DNA of 64,000 nt from Ptychodera flava (GCF_041260155.1 NC_091941.1:39814747-39878746), one strand, 5' to 3'; numbered from the stretch's first letter, positions 35,701 to 47,049 are shown. Notes: a model not told the origin generated them from the sequence alone. A program made the numbers and translations.

Positions 35701-38700
35701 AAAGGTTGTTTGATGAAAAGATGCTCAATCATTATGGCAGATACATGCCAAACTGAAGTGCCATTTTTTGTGAGTTTGTTTTAAAGGGCAATGTTGCTTC
35801 AATGAACAGATAAAGCTAACAACAACACAGTACAAATACTCAAGTACCTTAGTTGCTATAACGGTAAGTAGGTATTTTTCATCAAAATAATCAAGCGGCA
35901 ATTTTGATGCTTTGTCATACTTTCAATGGAAAACTAAAAACTTTTTATTGCCTCTTGTTAACTAAAACAACTTAAATTCCTGTGAATAAAAAATAATTTG
36001 AATGTATATACATTCATCAATTTGTCAGTAATCTTTCTATATGCATACGGTCAGATAGCATACCAAATCACAACATAATAGAAATACTAAACTTGCAAAG
36101 TGCTAAAACTGATCTATTTAGGTACAGCATGATATCTATTCCTTAAATATGAATTATTGATTGCCAGTGGAGTTTCTTCCTCTTCCAATCGTTCAACTCA
36201 TGGCAAGTTACCAAAAAGGAGTACAGTAAAGTACACAAACTGAAATCTGCATAATAACTTCAGATGTTACAATTATTAACAAATGCCAAACACAAATTTC
36301 AAATATCTGAAATGAATAAATCATACTATATCATAATACCAACACCAAATTGTCATCATTTCAAAAGTCATGTACAGCTATATAGATCACATTTGAATTT
36401 GGTGATTGGAAGTGAGGCAAAGAAACTTTGTTTCATGACACTTTTATGAAAGACTACAGATGTTATTAAAGACTACAGACATTGTGAAAGACTACACACC
36501 TTTTTGCTACTTTTCTTTTTCTTCAAGCTCAGCTCGTAATCTTCATCATCACTTCGCATATCATCAACATCTTCTATTTCGCCTGCATCTGGGATATCAC
36601 TCAATGAATCCAGATCTTTCATCAGTGAATCCTCTCTTGAATCTTTCTCACTTGGATTCAGGATTGAGTCAATCAAGCTATTAGCCTCCTCTGTATTCAC
36701 CCCAAGTGCATTTTCAATTGTACCTACAAGGTTGAGATCTGAAAGGATATATCCCTGAGTTGTCATTAAAAGGAACACTTTTCTACATTTACTTTCTGTA
36801 AGAATGATTGATATTACAAATAGCATGAAATAGAACATGAATGAAGCGGCTGTAGATGCTATAATCCTGTGTTTAGTGGTGCAACAATACAAGATCAATG
36901 GTCGCACAAAATACAAAATAATGTGGATATAACAGTGTTCGCGGTGACGTTTTTCTCCTCGCGTACGGCATACGCATTAGTCTGCTAAAATTGCGTAATG
37001 GCTGGATTTGAGTGCGTAATTTTACTTCCGCACTCGATTGATGAAAAAACTGACTGCAAAATACAATGTGCCGTTGAATAAACCTACACTACATATTCGG
37101 ATTGTACGATGTAACATTATTTTAATGAAAACAGTTTAACGAACAACTTGAACAATGTTGAAACGTAACAGCGAAGGGTATACATGCGACTGTCAAAACA
37201 CATCAGGCAACCCAAAAGTTAGAGTTATGGCAGCTTATCCAGACGGTTTGTGGACGTTTCGGCACCAAGTCGTTTCGGCCTTCCAATATCAGGCCCCAAG
37301 TCGTTTCGACATCGCAACCCAAGACGTTTCGGCACCGCTGAAGGCTACCTTTGGGAACTAGCGCTGGATCGTAATGTTACAAATCAAAGTACTAAAAAGT
37401 ATAGTGTCAACTAAACATTCACGTACATGCTTTAATCTTTGTGAGAACATGGGAAGAGACCGTAAGAAAAAACTTCATATCATTTTCAAATCTATGACAC
37501 AAGTTTATCGATATCAATAGCCGCCGACACGGCAAAAGTTTGAAAGCGGTGACGAAACAGCACGGCAAAATTCACACAAAATGAACATAAAGTACTACTG
37601 GTCAGAACGCAAAGGTCACGCTTACGAATATGACGGATCAGTCAATTACTAAATAGTTTGAAAAAAAAAAATCGAAATACAGATGCCGAAACGTCTTGGG
37701 TTGCGGTGCCGAGGTGACTTGGGGCCGGAAATTGAGAGGCCGAAACGATTGGGCCGAAACGACTTGGTGCCTGAACGATCAGTTACCATCCAGACACTTC
37801 TGCATGCAGTGTTCAAAATTTATCGGGATTCCGACGAGCTCTACCGATGAATCGTTTTTTTCACGGACTCGTAGAGCAAAGTTGAAAGAAAACAGATTTG
37901 TCTGCTTCGACGCCATGCTGCATGTGTGCTTGATCAAAATTTGGGAACAGCGAGATGCGATGATCGTGCACGGTTGGCATTTATATAATTTGTCGCAACA
38001 TTTCTGTCAATCACTAACTTTCAGAAACTATCGCTCGCCTGAAAATTAGCAACGTAATTCATAGGCACAGCTGACATGATAATGTGCCTAACGTGATAAC
38101 GTGTGGACTACGATGCCGATTTTTCAGACAACGCCTAGAGAATCCGAAACTTTCCACACAAAATGAGTGATTGACAGAATGTGTTGCAACAAATTTAGTC
38201 TGGTTGTCGCCTAAGCTCAGTCGTGGGGAGTGCTTTCGGTGTTATCCTTTGCGTATAGAAAACGCATAACGAAGAAAAAAATGCGTAGAGAGTCAATTTC
38301 AATGCGTAAATACGCACGATTTTTGCGTAAACGCGAACTCTGTATAATACAGTGACATTCATTACTAAAATATCGTTACAAATTGATTTTATATTAGCCA
38401 TCATTACACTTTATGATCTAACAAAAGTTTCACACAAGAACAACCTAAAATAAAAATCTTATAAAAATTAATTTACACACAGCTGTATTCATCATGACAG
38501 TGTTGGATGATGGTAATAAGTGTCATATGCACTCAGACACATCAACTTGATCCAATTACAACTTTGATACTGTACGTGAAGTCTTGCCGTGATCACCATG
38601 AACTTCCAAACAACTCACAGAAACGTTAAAATAAACTAATTCAAATCTTGCATCAAATGGTTACTATTTTAACTAATGTAATGTAGATGCCTGCTAGTAA

Positions 38701-41700
38701 TTCATATCTCATTATGAAGCCCTACACGTTGTGTTTTATGTTTGCCATGTTGCTCTCATTCATGAATAATTGTCTGGGACTACAACTGAACAACTAGATC
38801 ATGCACTTGTTTCCTCTCACATCTACAACTTGAATTTATAGAGTACATAGTGTTGAAGCTAGATCATTACAGGTTCAAAGCATCATGTTTATATCAACCC
38901 ACTTCTACATAATTAATCTGGTTGCCTCTACATCAACATAATATTTATAAGATTATAGTCATCGCTTATGTCTCCATGGTTTTTTACTCTTCATACCTTA
39001 GTGAATTGGTCAATCTCTGTGTCCTGTGGCATAGTCCACTTTCTGCTGATCATTGTAAACTTCCTATGAACAAAGCTATGCCTAACAAACATGGTGATTG
39101 GCTTTTGGTATTGCTTTCCAAGTTTTGTAGAATGCTCTCACTCTCCAGCTCTGTAGTTGTAACAATTTCAATGTTTTTAAATGTACCTGAAAACTTATCT
39201 TTTCAACCTTGCATATTAATATATATATTTTTCAATCATTTGAACAAATTTTTAACATCAATTCATGAAAAGAAGTTTCACAAATCAAAAACTTGATGGA
39301 CAACACAGTTACTGATTTGATAAGCTCTACATACAGCAGTTGTTACTGGATCTTAGAAAACTGGCTTCTGGCATTCCATACTTAACACCTTGTGTGTCTA
39401 TACTTTATGAAGATCAAGACTTCAAAATTCCAAATTTAAAGACATGCATAAAGGATTACAGTGTAGAGATCAAAAAGAGACCTAGCAGTTGTTGTATCTC
39501 TGTTGTAGAATTTCATTGATACATAGAATATGCCATAGAACATACATGATGGCTAAAACTGAAAGGAATACCATGTGTGAAAAGGCAAGGAAATTGGCTT
39601 ATGGTTGTTACAACCATGTCAATATAAATTAAGGTTGATTGTAGCTCAGGGACAGATATTCTAACTGTAACTCTTACAATACGTTTCTGGTCTATTATTT
39701 GTTTGGGCTCATTTTGGAGCTTAAAAAAGATTTTAATGGCTTATTTTTGTGAAAATGAAAATCTTCATTTTTCCTCATAGAGTAACTTTGAGGAATGGTA
39801 GCCATTTTGAATTTCAAGTGTCAGCAAATATTGAGTTATTTCATTCTCAAATGAACCCTGATACAATTACATAAGGAAATGGCTTAAAATTCTCTTACAG
39901 AAAGTTTGAGCAAAAGTTTAAGCCTTAAATTTTGAGGTATGAACAAATTTAACCCCATACACCATGGTCCCCCATCACTCACCACTGTCTTGCAATCCTG
40001 AGTCAGTTTCCTCTAATTGTTTAGGTGGTGACATTGACGGCTCTGGAGGTGGTCGTCTTTTTTTCCTCCAGCGTCTTGCAGGGTAAGTGTAAAGTTGACC
40101 TGCCAGCAGCCCTGGACCACGATGTCTTTTTTGCATCCATATGTAACAGTTGTTTTGTGCAATACCAGTGTGTGTGTCCAAGAATGGTAGTCTCAATTTT
40201 CGCTCTATGGTTAGTCTTGTGTTAAAGTGTGATGTATTGTCCAATGCTTCTTTGTAATACTGCTCTCTATCCCTGTAATAAATCACCATGTCTTATGTGT
40301 GATATTGGTGACATTAATTTCCCAAAGTGATAAAAGATGTATCAAAGAACAATATTATTGAATTGTACAGTTCTAATTTCATAAGTAGTCATTGTTCTTT
40401 CATCTCTGTTTCCCTGTACTTCAGATTTGAATTTACTGTCACATTCCACCAAGATAAGACATTCCATCTTTTTTGAATGAAACATATTGACATAATCATA
40501 AGACTATGACTCATGTCATTTAATTTGTAGCAGTATGTTAACTTCATTTCAACTGACAGATTTTGGCAATCATCAGAGCAACTCTACTGCTTCACACACA
40601 GTTGCTTGTGGTTAGGTACATGGCAGATGGCCCCTTTGAGTTCTACCTAAGGAAGGTTGTCCATCATGTACCTAATCAAACAAAAGACATTAAAAGAGTT
40701 AACAAAACCATGAACCTACCACTGGTGGTAGGCTCATGGTGATACAAGGTAACTATCCAAGAAACAACTGAGTGCTTGATCAGCAAGGCACACTGGACCA
40801 AAAGGGCGAATCCTCCCAATGGGGAGAAAATCTCCCGATAAGGAGACCTCCTAGAAATGTTACATGTATTTTAATACAGCTATCCCTACTACAGTCTTTC
40901 TCTTATAATTTGCTGTATGTCTTTTCCTCAGAAGACATCTGATTCACTATTATTGAATAAATGTGAAAATATGCAAAAGAAAGCAACGGTGAACTTTTCC
41001 AGAACAATGGAAACAATGGTAATGGTAACAATGGTAAACAAGCCTCAAATTTGATAGTGAACATACTGTACACTTTTCTAAATGCACAAACGTCTGTTAA
41101 ATTGCACAGAACTATTGTTTCAAAAGAATCCTCCATATCAGAAGAAATTCTCTGCATCAGTTGGTCAATTAAATATCCTGATGGGAAGAATTCCCCCTTT
41201 TGGTCTAATTAAATTTGCCTGCTGTTGATGGTCCTTTCGTAGCAAATATGGGTACTCTCACCCACATGTACATACACATTACAGACACATTTCACACACA
41301 TGCCAATAACCCACCACTGAGCCTATCAGCGTGCACTTGACGCATCCTAATTATAATTTATAAATTTTGTCTCGGAGTTCATTGTTCAAAAAGATAACGG
41401 GACCAGGAAATTTCAATTTACGTCACATAAACAGTATCGATGAAGTTAAATACAGGATAACGGGAATAAAAATACAAAATAGTACGCATGTAGGCTTCGT
41501 TATCCTTTCACTACGGATGAATGGATACAAACCACTGGCAGCAGCAGAAAAACGTGGCTGGCTTTGTCTACTGACGCTCGATCGTCGTGTTCGCAACAGG
41601 GGCTGAGAGAACAGAGTTCACCATTCGAATCCATTTTTCCAAACTGGAAAATCAGCATTGTGCATGAAAGATCATCCGAATCAGCTTTTTGACGTACAGG

Positions 41701-41772
41701 TATTCACAAAAACGTATAAACTTACGTGATCGGCCCGTAGTGATGGTGGTATTTTGATTTGGTGGCGGCCAT
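29752..41772 (-). CDS. DPF2: DPF/requiem (BAF45-type) zinc finger protein
   Basis: Nine coding exons on the minus strand give 432 residues: 41726-41772, 39983-40272, 36500-36723, 35511-35592, 33878-34003, 31968-32105, 31435-31547, 30786-30867 and 29752-29948. All sites are GT-AG with matching phases. Domains: Requiem N-terminal region (EQYYKEAL..., [31 protein letters not shown]); acidic linker with DDEDYE; one C2H2 finger (C213, C216, H229, H234); then the tandem PHD pair from ~274 (CDFCLGD) through [15 protein letters not shown] to CNLC (375). DPF proteins are BAF chromatin-remodelling subunits whose double PHD reads acylated histone H3. The tail 392-432 is Gln/His-rich, unlike human DPF1-3. 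Exon 1 ([16 protein letters not shown]) does not match the vertebrate start and rests on phase, donor and ATG context. The symbol is by closest likeness; this may be the single ancestor of DPF1/2/3. Confidence 0.93.
30262..30424. repeat. 25-bp minisatellite, 6.5 copies
   Basis: The unit is GGTATGAAGGACTCCCTAGC + TAATA in DPF intron 8; one unit is five bases short. Confidence 0.9.
32611..33515. repeat. 47-bp minisatellite, about 19 copies
   Basis: The unit is TACATATCTACATGCAATGT + CAGTGATCAATTTACTGTCA + ATCAATG. It fills most of DPF intron 5 between the exons at 31968-32105 and 33878-34003. Confidence 0.9.
33582..33845 (-). mobile_element. piggyBac-type MITE, copy 2
   Basis: An inverted copy of the element at 13124-13398, with ends CCCTTTTCCTGCCA and TTGGCAGGAAAAGGG. 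The flanks are TTGT and TTAT, so the TTAA duplication has decayed. It ends only 32 bp from the splice donor of DPF exon 5. Confidence 0.8.
34205..35455. repeat. ~150-bp tandem repeat, about 7 copies
   Basis: Units carry GCCATATTGGATCGTATCAC, ATGACATAGGTCAATGTCC and TTGTACCAACTTTGAATAAA, spaced ~150 bp. The array ends in a GGACGGACGGACGCAC run (35370-35415) and a short hairpin, CCCCGGACGGTGTCCGTGGGG. It fills DPF intron 4. Confidence 0.85.
36932..38343. mobile_element. Larger TIR element hosting a nested insertion
   Basis: The left end ACAGTGTTCGCGGTGACG resembles the complement of the right end (ACAGAGTTCGCGTTTACG). Both subterminal zones are rich in TGCGTA/TACGCA words. No clear target duplication and no ORF of note. 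It contains the element at 37245-37787. Located in DPF intron 2. Confidence 0.45.
37245..37787. mobile_element. TIR element with tandem-repeat arms, 8-bp duplication
   Basis: ATCCAGAC flanks both ends exactly (37237-37244 and 37788-37795). The arms are inverted copies, GGTTTGTGGACGTTTCGGCA on the left and a matching GGTAACTGATCGTTCAGGCA on the complement of the right, and each continues as two to three degenerate ~16-bp repeats of CACCAAGTCGTTTCGG. An 8-bp target duplication suits hAT or P-type transposition. No transposase. DPF intron 2. Confidence 0.75.
38344..39982. other. DPF intron 2, remainder
   Basis: AT-rich intron sequence with no recognised exon or repeat. It ends at the donor of DPF exon 2 (39977-39982). 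Confidence 0.5.
40794..41207. mobile_element. Possible short TIR element in DPF intron 1
   Basis: The left end TGGACCAAAAGGGCGAATCC and the right end GGAAGAATTCCCCCTTTTGG are imperfect inverted copies. No target duplication was found, so this is tentative. Confidence 0.35.
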
Positions 41773-42579
41773 AACTGCTTCTCTTCAGTGTAAAAAAGCA
41801 GCGCCCTCTAGAACTACAAGGTTGATCACGCGTACTCACTTAGGGGGTTCAGTAGCTCCGCTGAGTCCGCTCTGTGAGCACCACCGATCATATCACCATT
41901 ACCAATGGCAGTACAGGTATACCGGGTGTATTCAGTGTTTAGGGAGCCGTCATTATTTACGGCATGGGGGAGGGGTCGGAGGAATTTCATCGGAAACCCC
42001 GAAATTTCGAGTAACCCCCACTGCCAACCATGATGGATTTGAGTAATCCCCTCTCTAACCACAGGGGGCCCAGGAAACAAACAAACACACAAACAAGCAT
42101 ACAAATACATAAATAAATATATAAAACAAATATAAACAAATAGATAAACAAACATAAAATATCATAGAATGTTGAATAAATAACAGACATACAAACAAAT
42201 GTATACATACATGCATATATATCAATATTTATTAATATCCATCTATCTATCTAGCTATCTATCTATCTATATTATGTATGAGTGTAAGAGACAACAGCAT
42301 ATTGAAAAAAGATTGAAATGATTGACTGAACAGCTCATGCAACATATTCAATATGCGATGGCAGTATCACTATTCCTTACCAAAGGGATGTGACTCAATG
42401 GCCGCTCTCGCCAAGACATGGCTGGTGATACATTTTTCCCTACCGCACATAAAATGACCGTCTCATCGCAAATTAGTAAAATCCATACCAGTTGGGAAGG
42501 ACATGAATAGGGCATTCAAGTTCATAATGTAAAATGAATGTACGATAAAAAAGAAAGCAATTTTCCGGCGATTTCTGAA
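41773..42579. other. DPF upstream region with dispersed repeat
   Basis: The DPF ATG sits in GCCGCCAT on the plus strand, a YY1/Kozak-like context. The rest holds a second GTCATTATTTACGGC repeat (41943-42060, compare 9497-9600), an A/CAAA-rich stretch and a (ATCT)n microsatellite at 42241-42270. No gene was recognised. Confidence 0.5.
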
Positions 42580-42798
42580 GTCGTGCCGATATCGTTTCTT
42601 CCGGTTTCTGCTCTTCTGCATGAGGAGTTTAAAACGCCCGGGTCGCTGTGTTGGCGTTGAGCTACGCCAGTCCTTTGAAATCGTATATGGGCCAATTACG
42701 TAACCCATATCACACCAAATAAGTCGACCGACTCTGCCATACGTTTTAAACTCCTCATGTAGAAGAGCAGAAACCGGAAGAAATGGTATCGGCACGAC
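42580..42798. repeat. Foldback element, 57-bp arms
   Basis: The arms 42580-42636 and 42742-42798 are inverted copies (GTCGTGCCGATATCGTTTCT against ...GGTATCGGCACGAC) at roughly 90% identity, around a ~105-bp centre. A foldback MITE. Confidence 0.8.
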
Positions 42799-42814
42799 TC
42801 TGTTAGTGTATGTT

Positions 42815-43178
42815 CAGGGCTCCCATAGAGAGCTAAGCCGAGCATGTGAACACCCTACATGAGCAAAAAAACATTAGGCTGAGCGTGAAAACGCCTATGA
42901 GAAAAAAAAAACATTGGGCTGAGCATGAAAACACCCTACATGAGTAAAAAACATGTTGCATTGTGGGTATTTTCAAGATGGCAGCCGCCATGACAGTCTG
43001 CACTGAAAGCTCTGGTGAGTACATATTTTGGTCGATATTACCGTTGAGAAGCATTATTTGGGAAAAATAAAAACATCAGAGTATGCAGCAGTGTTTCAAG
43101 TGTCTATGCACATAGTTCATTACATAGCAGAAGCTCAAACTACAAAGATTACTTCAACACAAAATCGCTCAGTGGGTG
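42815..43178 (+). repeat. Long inverted-repeat arm, left copy
   Basis: About 364 bp, nearly identical in inverted orientation to 46681-47049. It begins CAGGGCTCCCATAG and holds three ~40-bp subrepeats (TGAGCATG...ACCCTACATGAG), then TTGCATTGTGGGTA (ZNF143-like) and TTTCAAGATGGC (YY1-like) upstream of a short ORF with a perfect donor (42978-43014, then GTGAGT). The two arms could be very long TIRs of one ~4.2 kb element or a recent inverted duplication. Confidence 0.85.
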
Positions 43179-43596
43179 ATTAACTGCTACAACTTTACTT
43201 CACAGTGTGCTGTAAACTGTGTACAAGAGACTGAAGCAATGGATGTGCATGTTTACTAGTATCTTTGGGGTCGTAAACAGATTTTGTCCTCGACTAGCCA
43301 GCTCCAATAACTGAAGTCTACTGAAGACCATTCAAATTATGTACAAAGGATGTGCTTATACTTTTATTCACGATTAATACTAAAGCTAAACCTTTCTGTA
43401 AACTGCGAAAAATGATCATATTTCTGCGGTTCAAAAACTCCTAAACTTTTCCTTCATTTACAACAGCATGCAACTCTACATACCTTGCTGTACGGATGGC
43501 CATGGGTGAACTTGTCAGAGGAAGATCATTGCATTGAGAATGCCACTCAAATCCCAGATGACAACAATACAATGAAACTGTAACAGCTGATGAAGT

Positions 43597-44223
43597 GGGG
43601 GTCCAGACACTTCGCACCAAAACCAGTTCGCCCCACACGACTTCGTCCCAAAACCATTTCGTACCAAAACCACCTCGTCCCAAGTACTACTTCGCCCAAC
43701 CCCATTTCGCCCCAAGTACCACATCGTACCATGGATGTCTATTTTTTACATCCATGATCGTACTAAAACCACTTCGCCCAAAGTATAGTACCGTCAACTC
43801 GTCCTGAAACAACGATGTTACGACGTATCATAAGGTTGTTTTTACCTACAACTTGGAAGCATTAATGTGTTAGGACATTTGGCTACCACGAACCATTTAT
43901 TGTTGCATGAAACCATAAACGATAGAATAAGAAAAAGAAACACGCAAATGCTACAACTCAGGTGCCGTGCGTGGAATTGCACCATGTCAATTTCGCAAAA
44001 TGCGTACACTTTCAAGATTTCAGTCCCAGGATGACAGGAAGATGGTTATTTTCAGCTTTACCAGTTAGCGAGAAGTTTCGGGCAAAGTGGTTTGGGGGAC
44101 ATGACTTTGGGGCGAAGTGGTTTTGGTACGAGGTTGTTTTGGTGCGAAGTGGTTTTGGTGCGAAATGGTATGGGACGAGATGGTATGGTGCGAAGTGGTT
44201 TTGGTGCGAAGTGTCTGGGAACC
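43597..44223. mobile_element. Foldback element with tandem-repeat arms
   Basis: The left arm (~43600-43790) is a run of degenerate 12-16-bp units such as ACTTCGCACCAAAACC. The right arm (~44078-44223) is the inverted complement (GGTTTTGGTGCGAAGT). Outer ends match as CCAGACACTTCGCACC. No clean target duplication was seen. Same architecture as 37245-37787. Confidence 0.7.
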
Positions 44224-46320
44224 ATGAGTGAATGGTACTGATGACAATGAAGGGATTCTAACATTCCAGTAAACACTATCATATCTCTAAATTATTTAAC
44301 AAAAGACAGTTTTGTATACTGTTCTAAAAGTTTTTCGCTCGATAAGGCATGTAGATCATCTGTTATTCTATAAATAGAAAAGCAGAATAATAGGCAGAAA
44401 AGGAATCCGTTAGCTTTTCTGTCAGCTGTATTTATCCCAGTAGAGTAATTAAAGCCAACATGGTCTTGTTTTGTATTTTGCAGCACCAAAGTCTGCTTCG
44501 GTCAGTGAGTTTTATCGGCATATTTATGGAGATGTGTTCTTTCAAGAAAAGGGCTACACTTGCTGTTTCATACAGTTCTATATTATTATATTCTGTTTAT
44601 TTCATATTATTTACTTTCAATAACATGATTTCATTTACTTTGCAAGAAGTAAATATATTTGAATAAATAAGTGAAAAATAAATCTTTTCCATAAAATATT
44701 ATTAGTTTCTGGTATTTCATAAAATGTGAGAGTGCTGGTGAATTGAAGGGAAAGTCACTATTTTTTACTTTACTTTCATTTCATCATATATGTACCGGTA
44801 CCTAGTCTAGTATCATCTTTGGATTTCTTAACGATACCCAAGTTTAGTTTTGCACTATTGCTTCCAACCTGGTACTGGATAACCAACCGTAGAAAATATG
44901 CAACTGGCTTACCCTGGAAGTCAATCAGAGAATATAACCCTCTGTTGATTTGATTTAGGATGATAGTGCAGGCAGGGGTTACCAATAACTAATTATGTTT
45001 ATCAGAGTTACACCTCAGTGATCAAATCATTACTGGTAGCAATGAGTAGAAACACATTAACTTTTGTTGACTTCCATGGCAAGTCCTCTTGCATTCTCCT
45101 CAGCATGCTTGCTCTGGCATTAGCTTTGGAATTACACAAAATGATAGAATCTGTGTTTGACAACATAAAAAAGACTGAGGACATACTTGATTAATGTGTT
45201 ACACACTGTCCACAAATATGATTTATTATCAAGTTTTACAAGTTTTGCCATTTTGATCAGTGCCAAAAACTATCAGTGCCAATAACCCAGGGTCTTCAAC
45301 TACTAATATAGCATACATGCAATTACTAGAAAACAAAAACTGTATTGATTCATCAATTATTCCAAAATAATAAATGAATGTGACAAGTCAAGCACTGTAT
45401 CTTCTTACATGTAAAATGCATGTGCTGAAAGCTAGCAAAACTGGGCCATACTGGCTGTTCTGATGGTGAAATTATCCTTTGACCTTAATTTTTTCAAGCT
45501 TTTTCCAATTCTAATCAACAAATTAAATTTCCCATCGAGATTGTGGTAATGTCAAACACTGTGTCAAAACTCCCCCCCCCCCTTTTTTGCTGCCTCATCT
45601 AAGTGAGACATCCCAACTGGTTTGTGTCTTGCTCATCTTCTGTTTTTTTCTCTCAAACAAGTGGTTCTGGAAAACAAAAGAGAAGCTGTCATGAGTTATA
45701 AAATATTTTAATTTTGATGATATATGTCAAGTTCAGCTGTAGATTGTTGTGAAGTTACTGAGTACAAATTTGATTAGTTTCTGATAACAAGACAGGTACA
45801 TCACAACAGCTAGCTATGGTTACCTGTACTTTAATTTAAAATTTGAACCTCAAGAAAAATACAGGAGCAGAGAGAGTAAAAAAGAAAATGTCAAAGACTA
45901 TGACAGGCTAATCCAGATCTGAACCTTCATACAGTACATCATGAAAAGATATTCATTTGATTTTGATTTAAAAGTCGACAAATTTGACTGTTTCGAATAG
46001 ATGGGCAATGGAATTCCAAATATTCACGGCATTAATAAAGCTGATGATCTCTCTGACCTGTAGCTATTCTTAACATTGGTGGGTGAAGGTTACCATCATT
46101 AGCACAATGATACATGTATGTTTTCTAATATAGTGTTCACTGCCTCTTAATGGGTCTCTAATTCTCTGCTAAATAGTAAAGCTCACACAAACATGCACAT
46201 GATGCACGACAAATAGCAAGCACATTGATATATTGGAGACTTTTTTCAATAATCCTTATCTTGAATGAAAAGTGACATATCTTAAATCATATTAATGTAT
46301 ATGTAGGACACAATCTGACT
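44224..46320. other. Gene-free interior of the inverted-arm block
   Basis: No ORF with recognisable coding features, transposase or repeat family was found. One C-rich run lies near 45572-45583. Confidence 0.45.
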
Positions 46321-46480
46321 CAGCATTATGCATTCAAGTGTCTATGCACAGTTCATTACATCTCAGATGCTCAAACTGTAATAATTACTTCAGCACTAAA
46401 ACTGGAAGTAGGAGAATGACTCCAATGTAGCTGTAAACTTCCAAAACATTTGAGCTGTACAGTGTACAAGAGACGACATG
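46321..46480 (+). repeat. Diverged direct copy of inner arm segment
   Basis: The sequence TCAAGTGTCTATGCAC...CATTACATCTCAGATGCTCAAACT...GTGTACAAGAGAC matches 43095-43235 in direct orientation with clear divergence. It stands opposite the inverted copy at 46681-46772, so the hairpin at 46580-46663 sits between two opposed copies. Confidence 0.65.
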
Positions 46481-46579
46481 CATCGCTTGTAGGCTGTGCA
46501 GTGTGTAAGAAAGTTCTTGCAGTGCTTCAGAGCATGGAGGTACTCCTACTACCTCCATGTTCAGAGCATTCACTGCTAG

Positions 46580-46663
46580 CTCTGCATGGCAGGGCTGTGT
46601 GTTACCAGCGTTATACGGCCTCCCACCATATACGCCAGTAACACACAGCCCTGCCATGCAGAG
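46580..46663. repeat. Long near-perfect hairpin, 26-bp perfect stem
   Basis: The arms 46580-46605 and 46638-46663 are perfectly complementary (CTCTGCATGGCAGGGCTG... / ...CAGCCCTGCCATGCAGAG). The stem continues with GCGTTATA against TATACGC. The apical loop CGGCCTCCCACCA is also present in the copy at 8739-8802. The length is like a precursor microRNA, but nothing shows it is processed. Confidence 0.85.
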
Positions 46664-46680
46664 GCAATGCATGTGTTATC

Positions 46681-47049
46681 CTAACCCACTAAGTGATTTT
46701 GTGTTGAAGTAATCTTTGTAGTTTGAGCTTCTGCTATGTAATGAACTATGTGCATAGACACTTGAAACACTGCTGCATACTCTGATGTTTTTATTTTTCC
46801 CAAATAATGCTTCTCAACGGTAATATCGACCAAAATATGTACTCACCAGAGCTTTCAGTGCAGGCTGTCATGGCGGCTGCCATCTTGAAAATACCCACAA
46901 TGCAACATGTTTTTTACTCATGTAGGGTGTTTTCATGCTCAGCCCAATGTTTTTTTCTCTCATGTAGGGCGTTTTCACGCTCAGCCTAATGTTTTTTTTG
47001 CTCATGTAGGGTGTTCACATGCTCGGCTTAGCTCTCTATGGGAGCCCTG
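46681..47049 (-). repeat. Long inverted-repeat arm, right copy
   Basis: The inverted partner of 42815-43178. The inner ~220 bp differ by about one base, and the outer subrepeat part by a few. It carries the same YY1/ZNF143-like start and 37-bp ORF with donor on the minus strand (46883-46847), with one substitution (GTC to GCC). Confidence 0.85.

Noticed and set aside
36473-36916. 147-codon minus-strand ORF as a separate gene
   Set aside because: Its conserved part is DPF exon 3 (36500-36723); the rest is intron read-through.
41605-41632. TTCGAATCC word suggesting a tRNA T-arm
   Set aside because: No matching acceptor stem, D-arm or anticodon arm nearby.
43441-44282. Several short Gly/Trp- or Pro-rich ORFs on both strands
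   Set aside because: They are translations of the tandem-repeat arms of the foldback element.
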